Shown: positions 17,215 to 26,445, counted from the first letter of the stretch. The stretch is DNA of 64,000 bases from Oscillospiraceae bacterium (GCA_910574935.1 CAJTCU010000004.1:124001-188000); one strand, 5' to 3'. Program-made: numbers and translations. Notes: generated from the letters alone by a model not told the origin.

Positions 17215-18438
17215 ATGAATTTTGACAAAATCTCCATGAAAACACCTCTGGTGGAAATGGATGGCGACGAGATGACCCGGGTAATCTGGCAGATGATCAA
17301 AGATCAATTGCTGGCTCCCTACATCAACCTAAATCTGGAATATTATGACCTGGGCCTGCCTAATCGGGACAAGACCAACGACCAGGTCACCGTAGACTCG
17401 GCCAATGCCACCAAAAAGTACGGTGTGGCGGTAAAGTGCGCTACCATTACGCCCAATGCCGCTCGGGTGAAAGAGTATAACCTAAAAGAAATGTGGAAGT
17501 CGCCCAATGGCACCATTCGCGCCATTTTGGACGGTACTGTGTTTCGCGCGCCTATCCTGGTCAAGGGGATCACCCCCTATATTCCCAGCTGGCATAAGCC
17601 CATTACCATTGCACGCCACGCCTATGGAGACATTTATAAGAATACGGAAACCACTGTGCCCGCAGGGGCCAAGGCCGAGCTGCTGGTGACCGACGCCGAA
17701 GGCAACCAGCAGAAACTTCTTGTGCACCAGTTCGACAACGGGCCCGGGGTATTTCAGGGACAGTTCAATGTTGACAAAAGTATTGAGAGCTTTGCCCGCT
17801 CCTGCTTTAACTTCGCCTTAGACACCCGGCAGGACCTGTGGTTTTCCACTAAGGATACCATTTCCAAGAAATATGACCACCGGTTTAAGGATATTTTCCA
17901 AGAAATTTATGACAAAGAATATGCAAATAAGTTCGCCCAGGCCGGCATTGAGTATTTCTACACCCTTATCGATGATGCGGTAGCCCGAGTAGTCCGTAGC
18001 GAGGGCGGATTTATTTGGGCCTGCAAGAACTATGACGGCGATGTAATGAGCGATATGGTGGCAACAGCCTTTGGCAGCCTGGGTATGATGACTTCGGTAC
18101 TGGTGGCCCCAGATGGCACCTGTGAGTATGAGGCCGCCCATGGTACTGTAACCCGCCATTATTATAAGCATCTAAAGGGAGAGCCCACCTCTACCAACTC
18201 CGTGGCAACTCTCTTTGCCTGGACCGGCGCATTGGCTAAGCGTGGCCAGCTAGACGGCAACGCCCGCCTAGTGGAATTTGCCCATAAGCTGGAAAAGGCT
18301 ACCATTGATACCATTGAAAGCGGTGTTATGACGGGCGACCTAGCCTCTATGTCTACCCTACCAGATATTCGCCGGGTGAATACAGAAGAATTCCTGTTGG
18401 CTATAAAAGAAAATCTGGAAACACTGTTGCAAGCATAA
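17215..18438 (+). CDS. icd: NADP-dependent isocitrate dehydrogenase, eukaryotic-type
   Basis: It decarboxylates isocitrate to 2-oxoglutarate and makes NADPH. The 407-residue protein starts with [20 protein letters not shown], the signature of the eukaryotic-like NADP-IDH subfamily (IDH1/IDH2 relatives), not of the E. coli Icd type. Substrate residues are in [17 protein letters not shown], and the cofactor region includes [21 protein letters not shown] chose ATG 17215, with AAAGGAGAG five bases upstream, over ATG 17191. A bidirectional terminator follows. Confidence 0.95.
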   Translation: MNFDKISMKTPLVEMDGDEMTRVIWQMIKDQLLAPYINLNLEYYDLGLPNRDKTNDQVTVDSANATKKYGVAVKCATITPNAARVKEYNLKEMWKSPNGTIRAILDGTVFRAPILVKGITPYIPSWHKPITIARHAYGDIYKNTETTVPAGAKAELLVTDAEGNQQKLLVHQFDNGPGVFQGQFNVDKSIESFARSCFNFALDTRQDLWFSTKDTISKKYDHRFKDIFQEIYDKEYANKFAQAGIEYFYTLIDDAVARVVRSEGGFIWACKNYDGDVMSDMVATAFGSLGMMTSVLVAPDGTCEYEAAHGTVTRHYYKHLKGEPTSTNSVATLFAWTGALAKRGQLDGNARLVEFAHKLEKATIDTIESGVMTGDLASMSTLPDIRRVNTEEFLLAIKENLETLLQA

Positions 18439-18470
18439 TTTGCATCTATAATCTAACTGTCCGCACTAAC

Positions 18471-18503
18471 AAAAAGACCCGCCGTCTTTGGCGGGTCTTT
18501 TTA
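18471..18503. terminator. Bidirectional terminator between icd and the cyclophilin gene
   Basis: GACCCGCC pairs with GGCGGGTC around GTCTTT (18476-18497). It is flanked by AAAAA on the left and TTTTT on the right, so it can serve both converging genes. Confidence 0.9.
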
Positions 18504-18522
18504 TATAGGTTCTATTGGCACA

Positions 18523-19386
18523 TTATTGGTAGACGACAATTTCCACCTTTTCGATCACTATATCTTCCAACGGCTTATTATTATTGGGGTCGGTTTCTAC
18601 CTGAGAAAGCTTGTACACATTGTCCATTCCCTCAAACACCTGTCCAAATACCGTGTGCCCTCGGCCATTGGTGCCATAGGAACCGTCCAAATGCACATTG
18701 CCCCCATGGGTGTTATACAGGTTCTTATAGTCATCGCTTACCTTGTCCATGTCTATTACTTTAATACTCTGGTTGGCATCCACAGTGGCCTTTTCCTCGT
18801 CGCTAAGGTCCTGATACTGCTGGAACATGTCCTCATAATAGGACCAAGTACTGTCCGCCGTTGGGGTATTGGTACAATTAATAAAGAACTGGCTGCCATT
18901 GGTCGCAGGGCCTGCGTTGGCCATGGATAGAGCGCCATCCAAATTCATTAAATTCTCTGCAAACTCATCCTCAAAGTCTTGACCCCACACACTTTCCCCG
19001 TCGGTACCAGTACCATCTGGACTGCCTCCCTGAAGCATAAAATTCTCAATGACCCGGTGGAACGTTAGTCCATCATAGTATCCGTTCATTGCATGAAGCT
19101 TGAAGTTATACACCGCTTTGGGGGCTTGATCCGGGAAAAAGCGAATCTTCAGCACCTCGCCGGTTTTCATGGTGATCACAGCAATTTCTTCCCCCTTTTC
19201 GGGCATTTCCAGCTGATAGCCAATTTTCTGGCTGTTCTTCACTGGCTTCAGCTGGTCCATGGCTACCAGATCTTCCTGGGTATCCAGCACCTTGGCAGCT
19301 TTTGTTTCTCCCTTGCCGCCGCAGGCCGACAAGACCAGGGCTACCGACAAGACAGAGATCAGCAGAAAAAATATTTTTTTCTTCAA
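18523..19386 (-). CDS. Cyclophilin-type peptidyl-prolyl isomerase lipoprotein
   Basis: An extracytoplasmic foldase of 287 residues. It begins with a lipoprotein signal, KKKIFFLLISVLSVALVLSA followed by the lipobox Cys. The cyclophilin core shows FHRVIENFMLQGGSPDGTG, MANAGPATNGSQFFI and GHTVFGQVFEGMD. About 60 acidic residues are inserted between the FFI strand and GNVHLDGSYG, making it longer than a plain cyclophilin. The start is TTG 19386 with AAGGAGGA seven bases upstream; the reading extended to 19536 has no support. Likely role: helping exported proteins fold outside the membrane. Confidence 0.9.
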   Translation of the reverse strand: MKKKIFFLLISVLSVALVLSACGGKGETKAAKVLDTQEDLVAMDQLKPVKNSQKIGYQLEMPEKGEEIAVITMKTGEVLKIRFFPDQAPKAVYNFKLHAMNGYYDGLTFHRVIENFMLQGGSPDGTGTDGESVWGQDFEDEFAENLMNLDGALSMANAGPATNGSQFFINCTNTPTADSTWSYYEDMFQQYQDLSDEEKATVDANQSIKVIDMDKVSDDYKNLYNTHGGNVHLDGSYGTNGRGHTVFGQVFEGMDNVYKLSQVETDPNNNKPLEDIVIEKVEIVVYQ

Positions 19387-19582
19387 CAAAAATTCCTCCT
19401 TGAATTCAAATACCTTTTTATTGTATAGCAACTGCCCAAAATATGCAAGCTTTTTCTCGGGAGAAAGCTGCTTCTCCTCTTCTGTCATTTTCCGGACCTG
19501 CTGCTCATATATTTCTTTAAGAAAACTCAGGCCCATGCTATGGGTTCTTCGAAATATGTTAATAGAAAGGGAAGTGTGGAAA

Positions 19583-20506
19583 ATGCGGTTTTACCCCGAA
19601 GGCCATTTGATTGATACTCCAGAAAATCAGGCGGCTGTCCAGTCCCCTGCCACTCTGGCGGAAGCTATGCGAGAGGGAAAAATTCTAGAGGCGCGAGCTG
19701 TAATGTGCGACAGCAGCCACAATCTGCTGGTCGATTTAAAATGCATGAAAGGCATTATCCCGCGGGAAGAAGGCGCTCTGGGCATCCGTGAGGGCACGGT
19801 ACGGGATATTGCCATCTTATCTCGAGTGAACCGGCCGGTATGTTTTTTGGTACAGGATTTCCAGCGTGATGCGGAGGGCCGGATGACCGCCCTACTCTCT
19901 CGCCGTGCCGCACAAGAAGTATGCCGGGATCAATACATAGAAGCTCTTTCCCCCGGTGATGTGGTCTGTGCCCGGGTTACTCACTTAGAGCCTTTTGGTG
20001 TGTTCGCCGATGTAGGCTGCGGCATTTCCTCTCTGTTGCCCATTGACTCCATCTCCATTTCCCGCATTGAGCATCCACGGGAGCGCTTTGCCACTGGCAT
20101 GGACATCCGTACCCTGGTGAAAAGCTGTGAAAACGGACGGATCACCTTGACCCACAAAGAACTGCTGGGGACCTGGCAGGAAAATGCCGCCCGGTTTCAA
20201 GCTGGTGAAACCGTGGGGGGCATCATCCGCAGTGTGGAGAACTATGGCGTATTTGTGGAGCTAGCTCCCAATCTAGCCGGTCTGGCAGAGCTGAAAGAAA
20301 ATATTTTTCCCGGCCAGCAAGCCAGTGTTTTTATCAAAAGCGTGCTTCCTTCGCGCATGAAAATCAAACTGATTATTATAGAAACTTTTGACAGTGCGCC
20401 GGTCCGTCCCACTCCGCCAGAATATTTTTTCAATGGCAGCCATATGGATGAGTTTCTCTACTCCCCAGAACCAAGCGATAAGCTTATCTGCACAAAATTC
20501 AACTAG
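19583..20506 (+). CDS. S1 RNA-binding domain protein
   Basis: A 307-residue protein with two S1-type OB folds. The first spans residues ~117-185 (GDVVCARVTHLEPFGVFADV), the second residues ~215-275 (VGGIIRSVENYGVFVELAPN). The N-terminal ~110 residues resemble a degenerate third S1 repeat. Such proteins, related to RpsA/YugI, bind RNA or ribosomes; the exact target is unknown. ATG 19583 has GAAAGGGA about ten bases upstream. The long reading from 19259 overlaps the cyclophilin gene antisense and is rejected. Confidence 0.85.
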   Translation: MRFYPEGHLIDTPENQAAVQSPATLAEAMREGKILEARAVMCDSSHNLLVDLKCMKGIIPREEGALGIREGTVRDIAILSRVNRPVCFLVQDFQRDAEGRMTALLSRRAAQEVCRDQYIEALSPGDVVCARVTHLEPFGVFADVGCGISSLLPIDSISISRIEHPRERFATGMDIRTLVKSCENGRITLTHKELLGTWQENAARFQAGETVGGIIRSVENYGVFVELAPNLAGLAELKENIFPGQQASVFIKSVLPSRMKIKLIIIETFDSAPVRPTPPEYFFNGSHMDEFLYSPEPSDKLICTKFN

Positions 20507-20522
20507 AATATATGCAAATACG

Positions 20523-20553
20523 AAAAAGGGCCTTTTAAGAAAGGCCCTTTTTC
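20523..20553. terminator. Bidirectional terminator between S1 gene and clpC
   Basis: AAAAAGGGCC pairs with GGCCCTTTTT around a TTTTAAGAAA loop, lying between two converging stop codons. Confidence 0.9.
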
Positions 20554-20556
20554 GTA

Positions 20557-22986
20557 TTATACTGCGCTAAACATGAACTGTTCCCCTTGAAAATCACACC
20601 GATAGGCCTTTCCGGCCACTAGTTTCCCCTCCAATAACTCCTCTGAAGCTAGGTCCTCAATCTTGCTCTGGATAACCCGCCTTAGGGGACGCGCGCCATA
20701 TGCTTCGTCAAACCCCTGGGCCGCTACAGCCTCTACTGCCGTCGGGGTAAAATTCACTTCCACCCCCATGCCGCTAAGCTTTGCCTTTAGGTCCTCCAAC
20801 ATCTTTTCGGCAATCTTCCCAGTATCTTCTCGGGTCAGCTTTTGGAACACGATGATGTCATCCACCCGGTTGAGAAACTCCGGCTTGAACAGGTTTTTCA
20901 GCTCCCCCATCACCAGCTCCTTAATCTTCTCAAAGTCCCGTTCCCGGCTGGACTCTTGAGAAAATCCCAAACTGCTCTGTTTCTCAGTAATCAACCGGGC
21001 CCCTACATTGGAGGTCATGATAATCACCGTGTTCTTAAAGTCCACCGTCTTACCCTGAGAATCAGTAACCCGACCGTCCTCCAAAATTTGCAGCAAGATG
21101 TTAAACACGTCTGGGTGGGCTTTCTCAATCTCGTCAAAAAGCACCACTGAGTAGGGTTTGCGCCGCACCGCTTCAGTAAGCTGGCCGCCCTCGTCGAATC
21201 CCACATATCCAGGAGGAGACCCCACCAGCCGGGATACCGTGTGCTTTTCCATATACTCGGACATATCAAATCGTACCATAGACTTTTCGTCGCCAAACAT
21301 TGCCTCTGCCAGGGCCTTGCATAGCTCGGTCTTACCCACGCCAGTGGGCCCCAGGAAGATGAATGAGCCAATGGGCCGGTTCACATCCTTAAGTCCCACC
21401 CGCCCCCGGCGGATGGCTTTAGCAATGGCAGTAACCGCCTCTTCCTGGCCAATTACCCGGTGATGCAGGATTTCCTCCAGGCGCAGTAGGCGCTGGCTCT
21501 CTTCCTCTGTCAGCTGGGCCACCGGCACTCCGGTCCACATGGAGACAATGTCCGCTATGTCTTCCGGGGTAACTACACTATTGCTCCGCTCGTTTTTCGC
21601 CGCCCAGTCATCTCGGGCCTTTTCCAGCTGTTCTTGCAGCTCTTTTTGCTGGTCCCGCAGGGCCGCGGCCTGCTCAAAATCCTGGGAATTTACCGCTGCG
21701 GCTTTATCGGCTTCCAAGTCCTTTATCTTCTGTTCCAATTCCTGCAAGCCGCCTGGCGCGGTAAAGGTGCGTAACCGAACCCTTGAAGCAGCCTCATCTA
21801 CCAGGTCAATCGCTTTGTCCGGCAAAAATCGGTCTGAGATATACCGGGCGGAAAGCTTCACGGCCGTATCGATAGATTCATCTGTAATCTTCACCTTATG
21901 GTGGGCCTCATAGCGGTCTTTCAACCCCTGTAAAATCTGCACCGCCTCTTCTTGGGTGGGCTCCCCCACGCTCACCGGCTGAAAGCGGCGCTCCAGGGCG
22001 GCGTCCTTCTCGATGTGCTTGCGGTACTCGTTGATGGTGGTGGCCCCAATGACCTGAAAATCTCCCCGGGCCAGAGCCGGTTTAAGGATATTGGCCGCGT
22101 CCGCCGAGCCCTCTGCCGAGCCCGCGCCAATGATGGTGTGTAGCTCATCGATAAACAAAATCACGTTGCCATCTTTTTTCACCTCATCAATGGCAGCCTT
22201 GATGCGTTCCTCAAAGTCGCCCCGATACTTGGCTCCGGCTACCATGCCGGTTAGGTCCAGGGCCACTAGGCGCTTATTTTTTAAAGTCTCCGGCACGTCA
22301 CCCGTGCGGATCTTCAGAGCCAAACCCTCTGCCACAGCGGTTTTGCCCACACCGGGCTCTCCAATGAGCACAGGATTATTCTTGGTGCGTCGAGACAGAA
22401 TCTGTATCACCCGCTGGATCTCCTCCGCCCGGCCAATCACCGGGTCGATCTTCCCTTGGGCTGCCAGCTCAGTTAAGTCCCGGCCAAACTGCTCCAAAGC
22501 GCCGCTGCTCTTCTTGTTGCTGGGCTCTCCTCCTCCAGAAAAGGCCGCGCCGCTTACCGCAGAGCTTAGCTCCCGCAGTACTCGGTCGGGTTCTACCCCC
22601 ATGATCTTCAAAAAACGTACCGCATAGCAACTCTCGTCCTGTAGAATAGCCAGCAGCAGGTGCTCGGTGCCCACATATTTGTTATTCATACTTTTCCCAG
22701 CCATGGCCGCAATCTGCAAGACCTGCTTAGTCCGGGGGGTAAACTGCTCTGGGGTCAGGCTGGTCTTTGCCCCATAGCCGATGCGCTCCTGTAAGAGCTT
22801 TTCATACCCTTCCGCTGTTATGCCCAGCTTGTTCAGTACGGTATAGGCTACGCCGCTGCCCTCCTTTAAAAGGCCCAGCATGATGTGTTCGCTACCAATA
22901 TAGTCATGGCCCAGCTCCTGGGCGGACTCCACCGCCAGATTCAGGGCTTTGTTTGCCTTTTCGGTAAAGCCTGTAAAACGGTACAT
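20557..22986 (-). CDS. clpC: ATP-dependent Clp protease ATP-binding subunit ClpC
   Basis: A hexameric AAA+ unfoldase that feeds arginine-phosphorylated or adaptor-bound proteins to ClpP. The 809-residue protein has the double Clp N-domain (residues 1-145) and Walker A1 GEPGVGKTA near 210. A UVR-type coiled segment near 425 contains DFEQAAALRDQQ. Walker A2 GPTGVGKTE lies near 550, and a C-terminal D2-small domain follows. The ClpP-binding loop lies in the D2 part. RBS AAGGAG precedes ATG 22986. It is the last gene of the ctsR operon but is separated from mcsB by a dead GNAT gene. Confidence 0.96.
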   Translation of the reverse strand: MYRFTGFTEKANKALNLAVESAQELGHDYIGSEHIMLGLLKEGSGVAYTVLNKLGITAEGYEKLLQERIGYGAKTSLTPEQFTPRTKQVLQIAAMAGKSMNNKYVGTEHLLLAILQDESCYAVRFLKIMGVEPDRVLRELSSAVSGAAFSGGGEPSNKKSSGALEQFGRDLTELAAQGKIDPVIGRAEEIQRVIQILSRRTKNNPVLIGEPGVGKTAVAEGLALKIRTGDVPETLKNKRLVALDLTGMVAGAKYRGDFEERIKAAIDEVKKDGNVILFIDELHTIIGAGSAEGSADAANILKPALARGDFQVIGATTINEYRKHIEKDAALERRFQPVSVGEPTQEEAVQILQGLKDRYEAHHKVKITDESIDTAVKLSARYISDRFLPDKAIDLVDEAASRVRLRTFTAPGGLQELEQKIKDLEADKAAAVNSQDFEQAAALRDQQKELQEQLEKARDDWAAKNERSNSVVTPEDIADIVSMWTGVPVAQLTEEESQRLLRLEEILHHRVIGQEEAVTAIAKAIRRGRVGLKDVNRPIGSFIFLGPTGVGKTELCKALAEAMFGDEKSMVRFDMSEYMEKHTVSRLVGSPPGYVGFDEGGQLTEAVRRKPYSVVLFDEIEKAHPDVFNILLQILEDGRVTDSQGKTVDFKNTVIIMTSNVGARLITEKQSSLGFSQESSRERDFEKIKELVMGELKNLFKPEFLNRVDDIIVFQKLTREDTGKIAEKMLEDLKAKLSGMGVEVNFTPTAVEAVAAQGFDEAYGARPLRRVIQSKIEDLASEELLEGKLVAGKAYRCDFQGEQFMFSAV

Positions 22987-23035
22987 ACTAATTCACTCCT
23001 TGTATTCGCATTGTTTGAACAGGGCATCTGTTATC

Positions 23036-23421
23036 TCAATTTGATCGGTAAGGCACAACTGCATGGGCAGGCCTGCCGCTCCTGGGTAGAAAGCTGCCCC
23101 CGGCGTAAAGCGCCTCTTGTCTGGCCCCGGACCGCACGTCCACCTGGCTACCAAACCCGGGCCGCAGCTGGTCCCGAAGAAAATCCCGTATCTCCGTGGC
23201 CATTTCCTGCTCCAGGCCCTGGGCTTGGCACTGTGGCAGAGCGATTACGTCCGTGATCCAGTGCCACACCACCGTCGTCCCAAATCAGCCGGGCCATGCT
23301 CGGGCTCTCCACCATAGGCTGCAACCACTTTAGCGCTTCCAACTGGGCTGGGGCAATCTGCCGGAATCCAGTAGTCCGGCGCAGGCGGTGTACTGCCTCC
23401 GCCGTTCGGCTGTTTCGACAC
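23036..23421 (-). pseudogene. Decayed GNAT acetyltransferase between mcsB and clpC
   Basis: A perfect AAGGAGG (23434-23428) stands six bases before GTG 23421, but that frame soon stops. Piecing frames together gives a recognisable GNAT: TAEAVHRLRRTTGFRQIAPA in one frame, SMARLIWDDGG after it, then in the next frame VWHWITDVIALPQCQAQGLE and EIRDFLRDQL. The stop is at 23036. The acetyl-CoA loop, normally Q-G-x-G, is damaged (QAQGLE). At least two frameshifts are needed, so this is a remnant. It keeps its place in the operon and may only serve as spacer RNA. Confidence 0.7.
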
Positions 23422-23498
23422 TTCTTACCTCCTTGGGTAAATGCCAGTGCGCCTCTTTTTCACAGGCAGCGGCGGCTTTTGCCAGGAAGCCTGCCTGT

Positions 23499-24545
23499 TC
23501 AGCAACCCGCCACACATAAACCCTCCAGTGCCGTCCGCAGCAGGCTGGCCCTCAGCTGGTCGCGCTTGGCCACTCCCGACTCTTTTCCTTCTCCGGCCAT
23601 TAGCATAGCTGGCTGGATTTTCACCATCAAGCCGTTTAGGCCGCCAATATCCACCCCGGCCAGCAGACCCTGGGCCACCCCCATTCTCACAGTGGAGAGC
23701 AGCTCCATGGCCTCTCCTGTAGAGAGCAGCCGGGCGGTTTTCAAGATGCCCGCCGCTCTGGTTATCTTGTCCTGCCAGGCAATGTTTTCACACATTCCCT
23801 GACGAATTTTTTTCTCTTCCCCCATCAGCTGTCCAGCAATAGCCGCTAAATTCTCAATGGCCTGATTCTCACTAAGCCCCAGGGTGATCTGATTAGACAA
23901 CTGGTACATGGCCCCTGCTGCCTGGGTACCCTCGCCGTAGGCCCCGCGCAGCGTCAAGCCCAGCTTGGAGAGATTCGCGGCTACCCGGGGTATGGCCCCC
24001 CCCTCTTGAAGGGCAGGCAAATGGACCATGAGCGAGGCACGCATACCTGTCCCCAGGTTAGTAGGACACTGGGTCAAGTAGCCAAACTCTTTGTCAAAAG
24101 CAAAGTCCAAACTTTCACTAAGCAATGTATCAATACGGTCGGCGGTCTCGGCGGCTTCCTTTAGGCACAGCCCTTCCCGCAACACTTGAATGCGCAGATG
24201 GTCCTCCTCATTAATCATGATAGACACGCTCTCATCCTCTGACACCAGCACACCCTTGCCCAGACGATCCGTAATAAATTCCGGGCTGACAATATGCCGC
24301 TCTACAAGAGCTGCCGCCTGAACCTGGGACAGCTGTTCCAAAGGCAAAAAGTGAAATTCTCGGGAGAGGACGCTGTTGCCGTTGAGCAGGGCTCCGCTAA
24401 TCTTTTGAGCGATTTCCTCTTTCTGCTTCACATTGGCTTGGGCTGGGAAAGGCTCTCGATTTAGGTTGCGAGCCAACCGGACTCTTGTGCTGCAAACTAT
24501 GTCGGCGTTCTCGCCGGATTTTTCATACCATTTCAACTCATTCAT
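23499..24545 (-). CDS. mcsB: Protein arginine kinase McsB
   Basis: McsB phosphorylates arginines, marking misfolded proteins and CtsR for ClpCP. The 348-residue protein is homologous to the catalytic domain of phosphagen kinases. CSTRVRLARNLNREPFP is the ATP-side start, MINEEDHLRIQVL holds the catalytic acidic loop and CPTNLGTGMRASL the conserved Cys and nucleotide-binding Arg. AAGGAG lies ten bases upstream of ATG 24545. It overlaps mcsA by eight bases, so translation is coupled. Confidence 0.95.
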   Translation of the reverse strand: MNELKWYEKSGENADIVCSTRVRLARNLNREPFPAQANVKQKEEIAQKISGALLNGNSVLSREFHFLPLEQLSQVQAAALVERHIVSPEFITDRLGKGVLVSEDESVSIMINEEDHLRIQVLREGLCLKEAAETADRIDTLLSESLDFAFDKEFGYLTQCPTNLGTGMRASLMVHLPALQEGGAIPRVAANLSKLGLTLRGAYGEGTQAAGAMYQLSNQITLGLSENQAIENLAAIAGQLMGEEKKIRQGMCENIAWQDKITRAAGILKTARLLSTGEAMELLSTVRMGVAQGLLAGVDIGGLNGLMVKIQPAMLMAGEGKESGVAKRDQLRASLLRTALEGLCVAGC

Positions 24546-25047
24546 TCCTTTCCATCTCCTTTATCTGGTCCCGCAGTACCGCGGCCTGTTCAAAATCCTG
24601 GGCCTCTATCGCCCTTTTTAGCAGACGCTTCTTTTCCTCCATCGGCGATTCCTCCACTGCTACCAGCTGATGGTTTGGTTCAGCTACCCGTAGAGCCGAG
24701 CCGCCTGGCATTTTTCCTTTGTGCTGAGCCGCCCCGTGAATACGCTGAATCACCGGCAGTAATTGGGAGCGGAAGGTGCTGTAACATTGGGCACAGCCAA
24801 TCTTTCCTGTCTGACTGATCTCCCGGAAACTGGCCCCACAGCCAGGGCAGCGCTTTATTTCTTGGGGTTGTACCTCACCCAATAATCCCCCCAGTAAGCT
24901 GCCAAAGCCATTCCAACTACTAAGCATGGAGCTGTAGCCTTTCTTTTGAGCACACTCCGCGCACAGATGGGCCTCGGTCAGCTGGCCGTTAACCAGCGTC
25001 TTGATGTGGGTGGTGGCGGTACGCTGTCCACAAACTTGACAAATCAT
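24538..25047 (-). CDS. mcsA: McsA, zinc-finger and UVR-motif activator of McsB
   Basis: McsA binds and activates McsB and stabilises CtsR. The 169-residue protein has four zinc-ligand Cys pairs: CQVCG, CAECA, CPGCG and CAQC. A C-terminal UVR motif, LKRAIEAQDFEQAAVLRDQI, also appears in ClpC. RBS AAGGAGGA precedes ATG 25047. In Bacillus it directly follows ctsR; here an unrelated lipoprotein gene lies between them. Confidence 0.93.
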   Translation of the reverse strand: MICQVCGQRTATTHIKTLVNGQLTEAHLCAECAQKKGYSSMLSSWNGFGSLLGGLLGEVQPQEIKRCPGCGASFREISQTGKIGCAQCYSTFRSQLLPVIQRIHGAAQHKGKMPGGSALRVAEPNHQLVAVEESPMEEKKRLLKRAIEAQDFEQAAVLRDQIKEMERNE

Positions 25048-25059
25048 ATAATTTCCTCC

Positions 25060-25746
25060 TTATTCTATAATAGTCGAATCTCCATCTTCCTGTAAATATC
25101 GGTCAAAGTACCGGGCATAGTCGTCATAGTCATATTCGAAACTCCAGACGCCGGTAGGCGGCGCAATCTGGGCGTGGAGGAAGTGCTCTTTCCCCTTTAC
25201 GGTAAACCCTGCCGTTAGATAGAACAATGGGGATTTTCCACTGCCCGCGCTCTCTACAAACTTTTCATACAAGTGGTCGAAACATTCCTTGGTATAGTCC
25301 AGCACCTCAACTGCTTGAAGTAAGCGTTCTGGGTCGTCTAACGCCCCAAATTGATACTCAAAATGTCTATCATAATAATTATAGCTAGTATATTCCCATT
25401 CAAACCCCATCTCCCTTAATTCATTTTCCAAGTCGCTATAGAAGCCCTGGCCAGCCAACCACTCCTCTAAATAATAGTCTATTACTTGAAAGCTCCCTTT
25501 ACTGCCCGGAGCGGTCCAGACCGTGAAGGTGGTGCCATCCCCAGCCTCTATGGTGTGACGAGAACCCTCCACCTGGCCCGTACAGCAAAAAGACATGCTC
25601 GGATATTTCTCCGCAAGACGCTCCAGAAGCGCTTGATCCTGGTCCCCATGGAAGCCCTTGAACACCAGCCCACCACCCCGACAAGAGGCAAACAGAAGCG
25701 GCAGAGCTAAAATCACCCAAATGATATACTTTTTTCTGATTCTCAT
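25060..25746 (-). CDS. Unknown lipoprotein inside the ctsR operon
   Basis: A 228-residue exported lipoprotein of no family I recognise. Residues 1-20 are a signal peptide, RIRKKYIIWVILALPLLFAS, followed by the lipobox Cys at about 22. The mature part is acidic and rich in Tyr and aromatic residues, with SYNYYDRHFEYQFGALDDPE and a tail YDDYARYFDRYLQEDGDS. TAGGAGG is just upstream of its ATG. It starts nine bases after ctsR and ends twelve bases before mcsA, so it is a genuine operon member under CtsR control. A role in envelope stress is possible but only inferred from position. Confidence 0.85.
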   Translation of the reverse strand: MRIRKKYIIWVILALPLLFASCRGGGLVFKGFHGDQDQALLERLAEKYPSMSFCCTGQVEGSRHTIEAGDGTTFTVWTAPGSKGSFQVIDYYLEEWLAGQGFYSDLENELREMGFEWEYTSYNYYDRHFEYQFGALDDPERLLQAVEVLDYTKECFDHLYEKFVESAGSGKSPLFYLTAGFTVKGKEHFLHAQIAPPTGVWSFEYDYDDYARYFDRYLQEDGDSTIIE

Positions 25747-25755
25747 ACCCGCCTC

Positions 25756-26208
25756 CTAAGTCCGGGTAACCAGCAGCATATTCTTGCAGATCATGGCCCG
25801 CACCGTGTCCCGCAGCTCTTTTGGCACTGCCAACAGGGATTTCTCTGAGACCGCCGCCTGAATGAGCTCTGCCGAGGAACGGTCTAACACCCCGCTTTGC
25901 ACCATATTCTGCAACATCACTCGGGCTGTGGCGCTATCCAGAGCCTCCCCTATCGCGTTAATCATATGCATTATCATATCTGCTGTGGAAAGCTGGAGCC
26001 GGGTAATGCGGATATATCCCCCACCCCCCCGGCGGCTTTCCACCAAAAATCCCTGCTCCGGCGTGAACCGGGATGTAAGTACATAGTTGATTTGGCTAGG
26101 CACACACCCCAACACATTGGCCAATTCGTTACGCTGGATTTCTGCAATTCCCCCTGCCTGGTTCAGCAGCTCTAGGATATAATTGGCCACGCTATCGCTG
26201 ATCCTCAT
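25756..26208 (-). CDS. ctsR: Transcriptional repressor CtsR
   Basis: CtsR represses class III heat-shock genes and is inactivated by heat. The 150-residue protein has the DNA-binding N-terminal SDSVANYILELLNQAGGIAE with helix-turn-helix NELANVLGCVPSQINYVL. The glycine-rich wing RGGGGYIRITR is the thermosensing loop in Bacillus CtsR. A C-terminal helical dimer part completes it. Its own promoter carries a matching CtsR box, so it is autoregulated. It is the first gene of the ctsR-lipoprotein-mcsA-mcsB-(dead GNAT)-clpC operon. Confidence 0.95.
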   Translation of the reverse strand: MRISDSVANYILELLNQAGGIAEIQRNELANVLGCVPSQINYVLTSRFTPEQGFLVESRRGGGGYIRITRLQLSTADMIMHMINAIGEALDSATARVMLQNMVQSGVLDRSSAELIQAAVSEKSLLAVPKELRDTVRAMICKNMLLVTRT

Positions 26209-26231
26209 AACAATGTCCCTTTCAATTTGTC

Positions 26232-26248
26232 TTTGACTTTCTTTGACT
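26232..26248 (-). promoter_or_regulatory. CtsR operator
   Basis: The minus strand reads AGTCAAAGAAAGTCAAA, two direct heptamers separated by three bases. This fits the known CtsR box (A/G)GTCAAA-NAN-(A/G)GTCAAA exactly. It begins immediately after the -10 element, so CtsR bound here would block initiation. Confidence 0.92.
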
Positions 26249-26250
26249 TT

Positions 26251-26279
26251 AGTTTATCGATTTTTATTCCTTTTGTCAA
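26251..26279 (-). promoter_or_regulatory. Promoter of the ctsR operon
   Basis: On the minus strand TTGACA (26279-26274) and TAAACT (26256-26251) are spaced by 17 bases, directly upstream of the CtsR operator and about 45 bases before the ctsR ATG. Confidence 0.8.
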
Positions 26280-26445
26280 TATAGAATAGTTCGTAAAATT
26301 TCAGTTTATTTCAATTTATGTTCTAATTTTTTGATTATATCTCTTTATATCTCTATATTTTAACTGTTTTTATCCATTAAAAAGTCCGTCACAGTTTTTG
26401 CCCCTGGGAATAGTATGGAATGTAAACGAAAGGAGGCGCTCTTCA

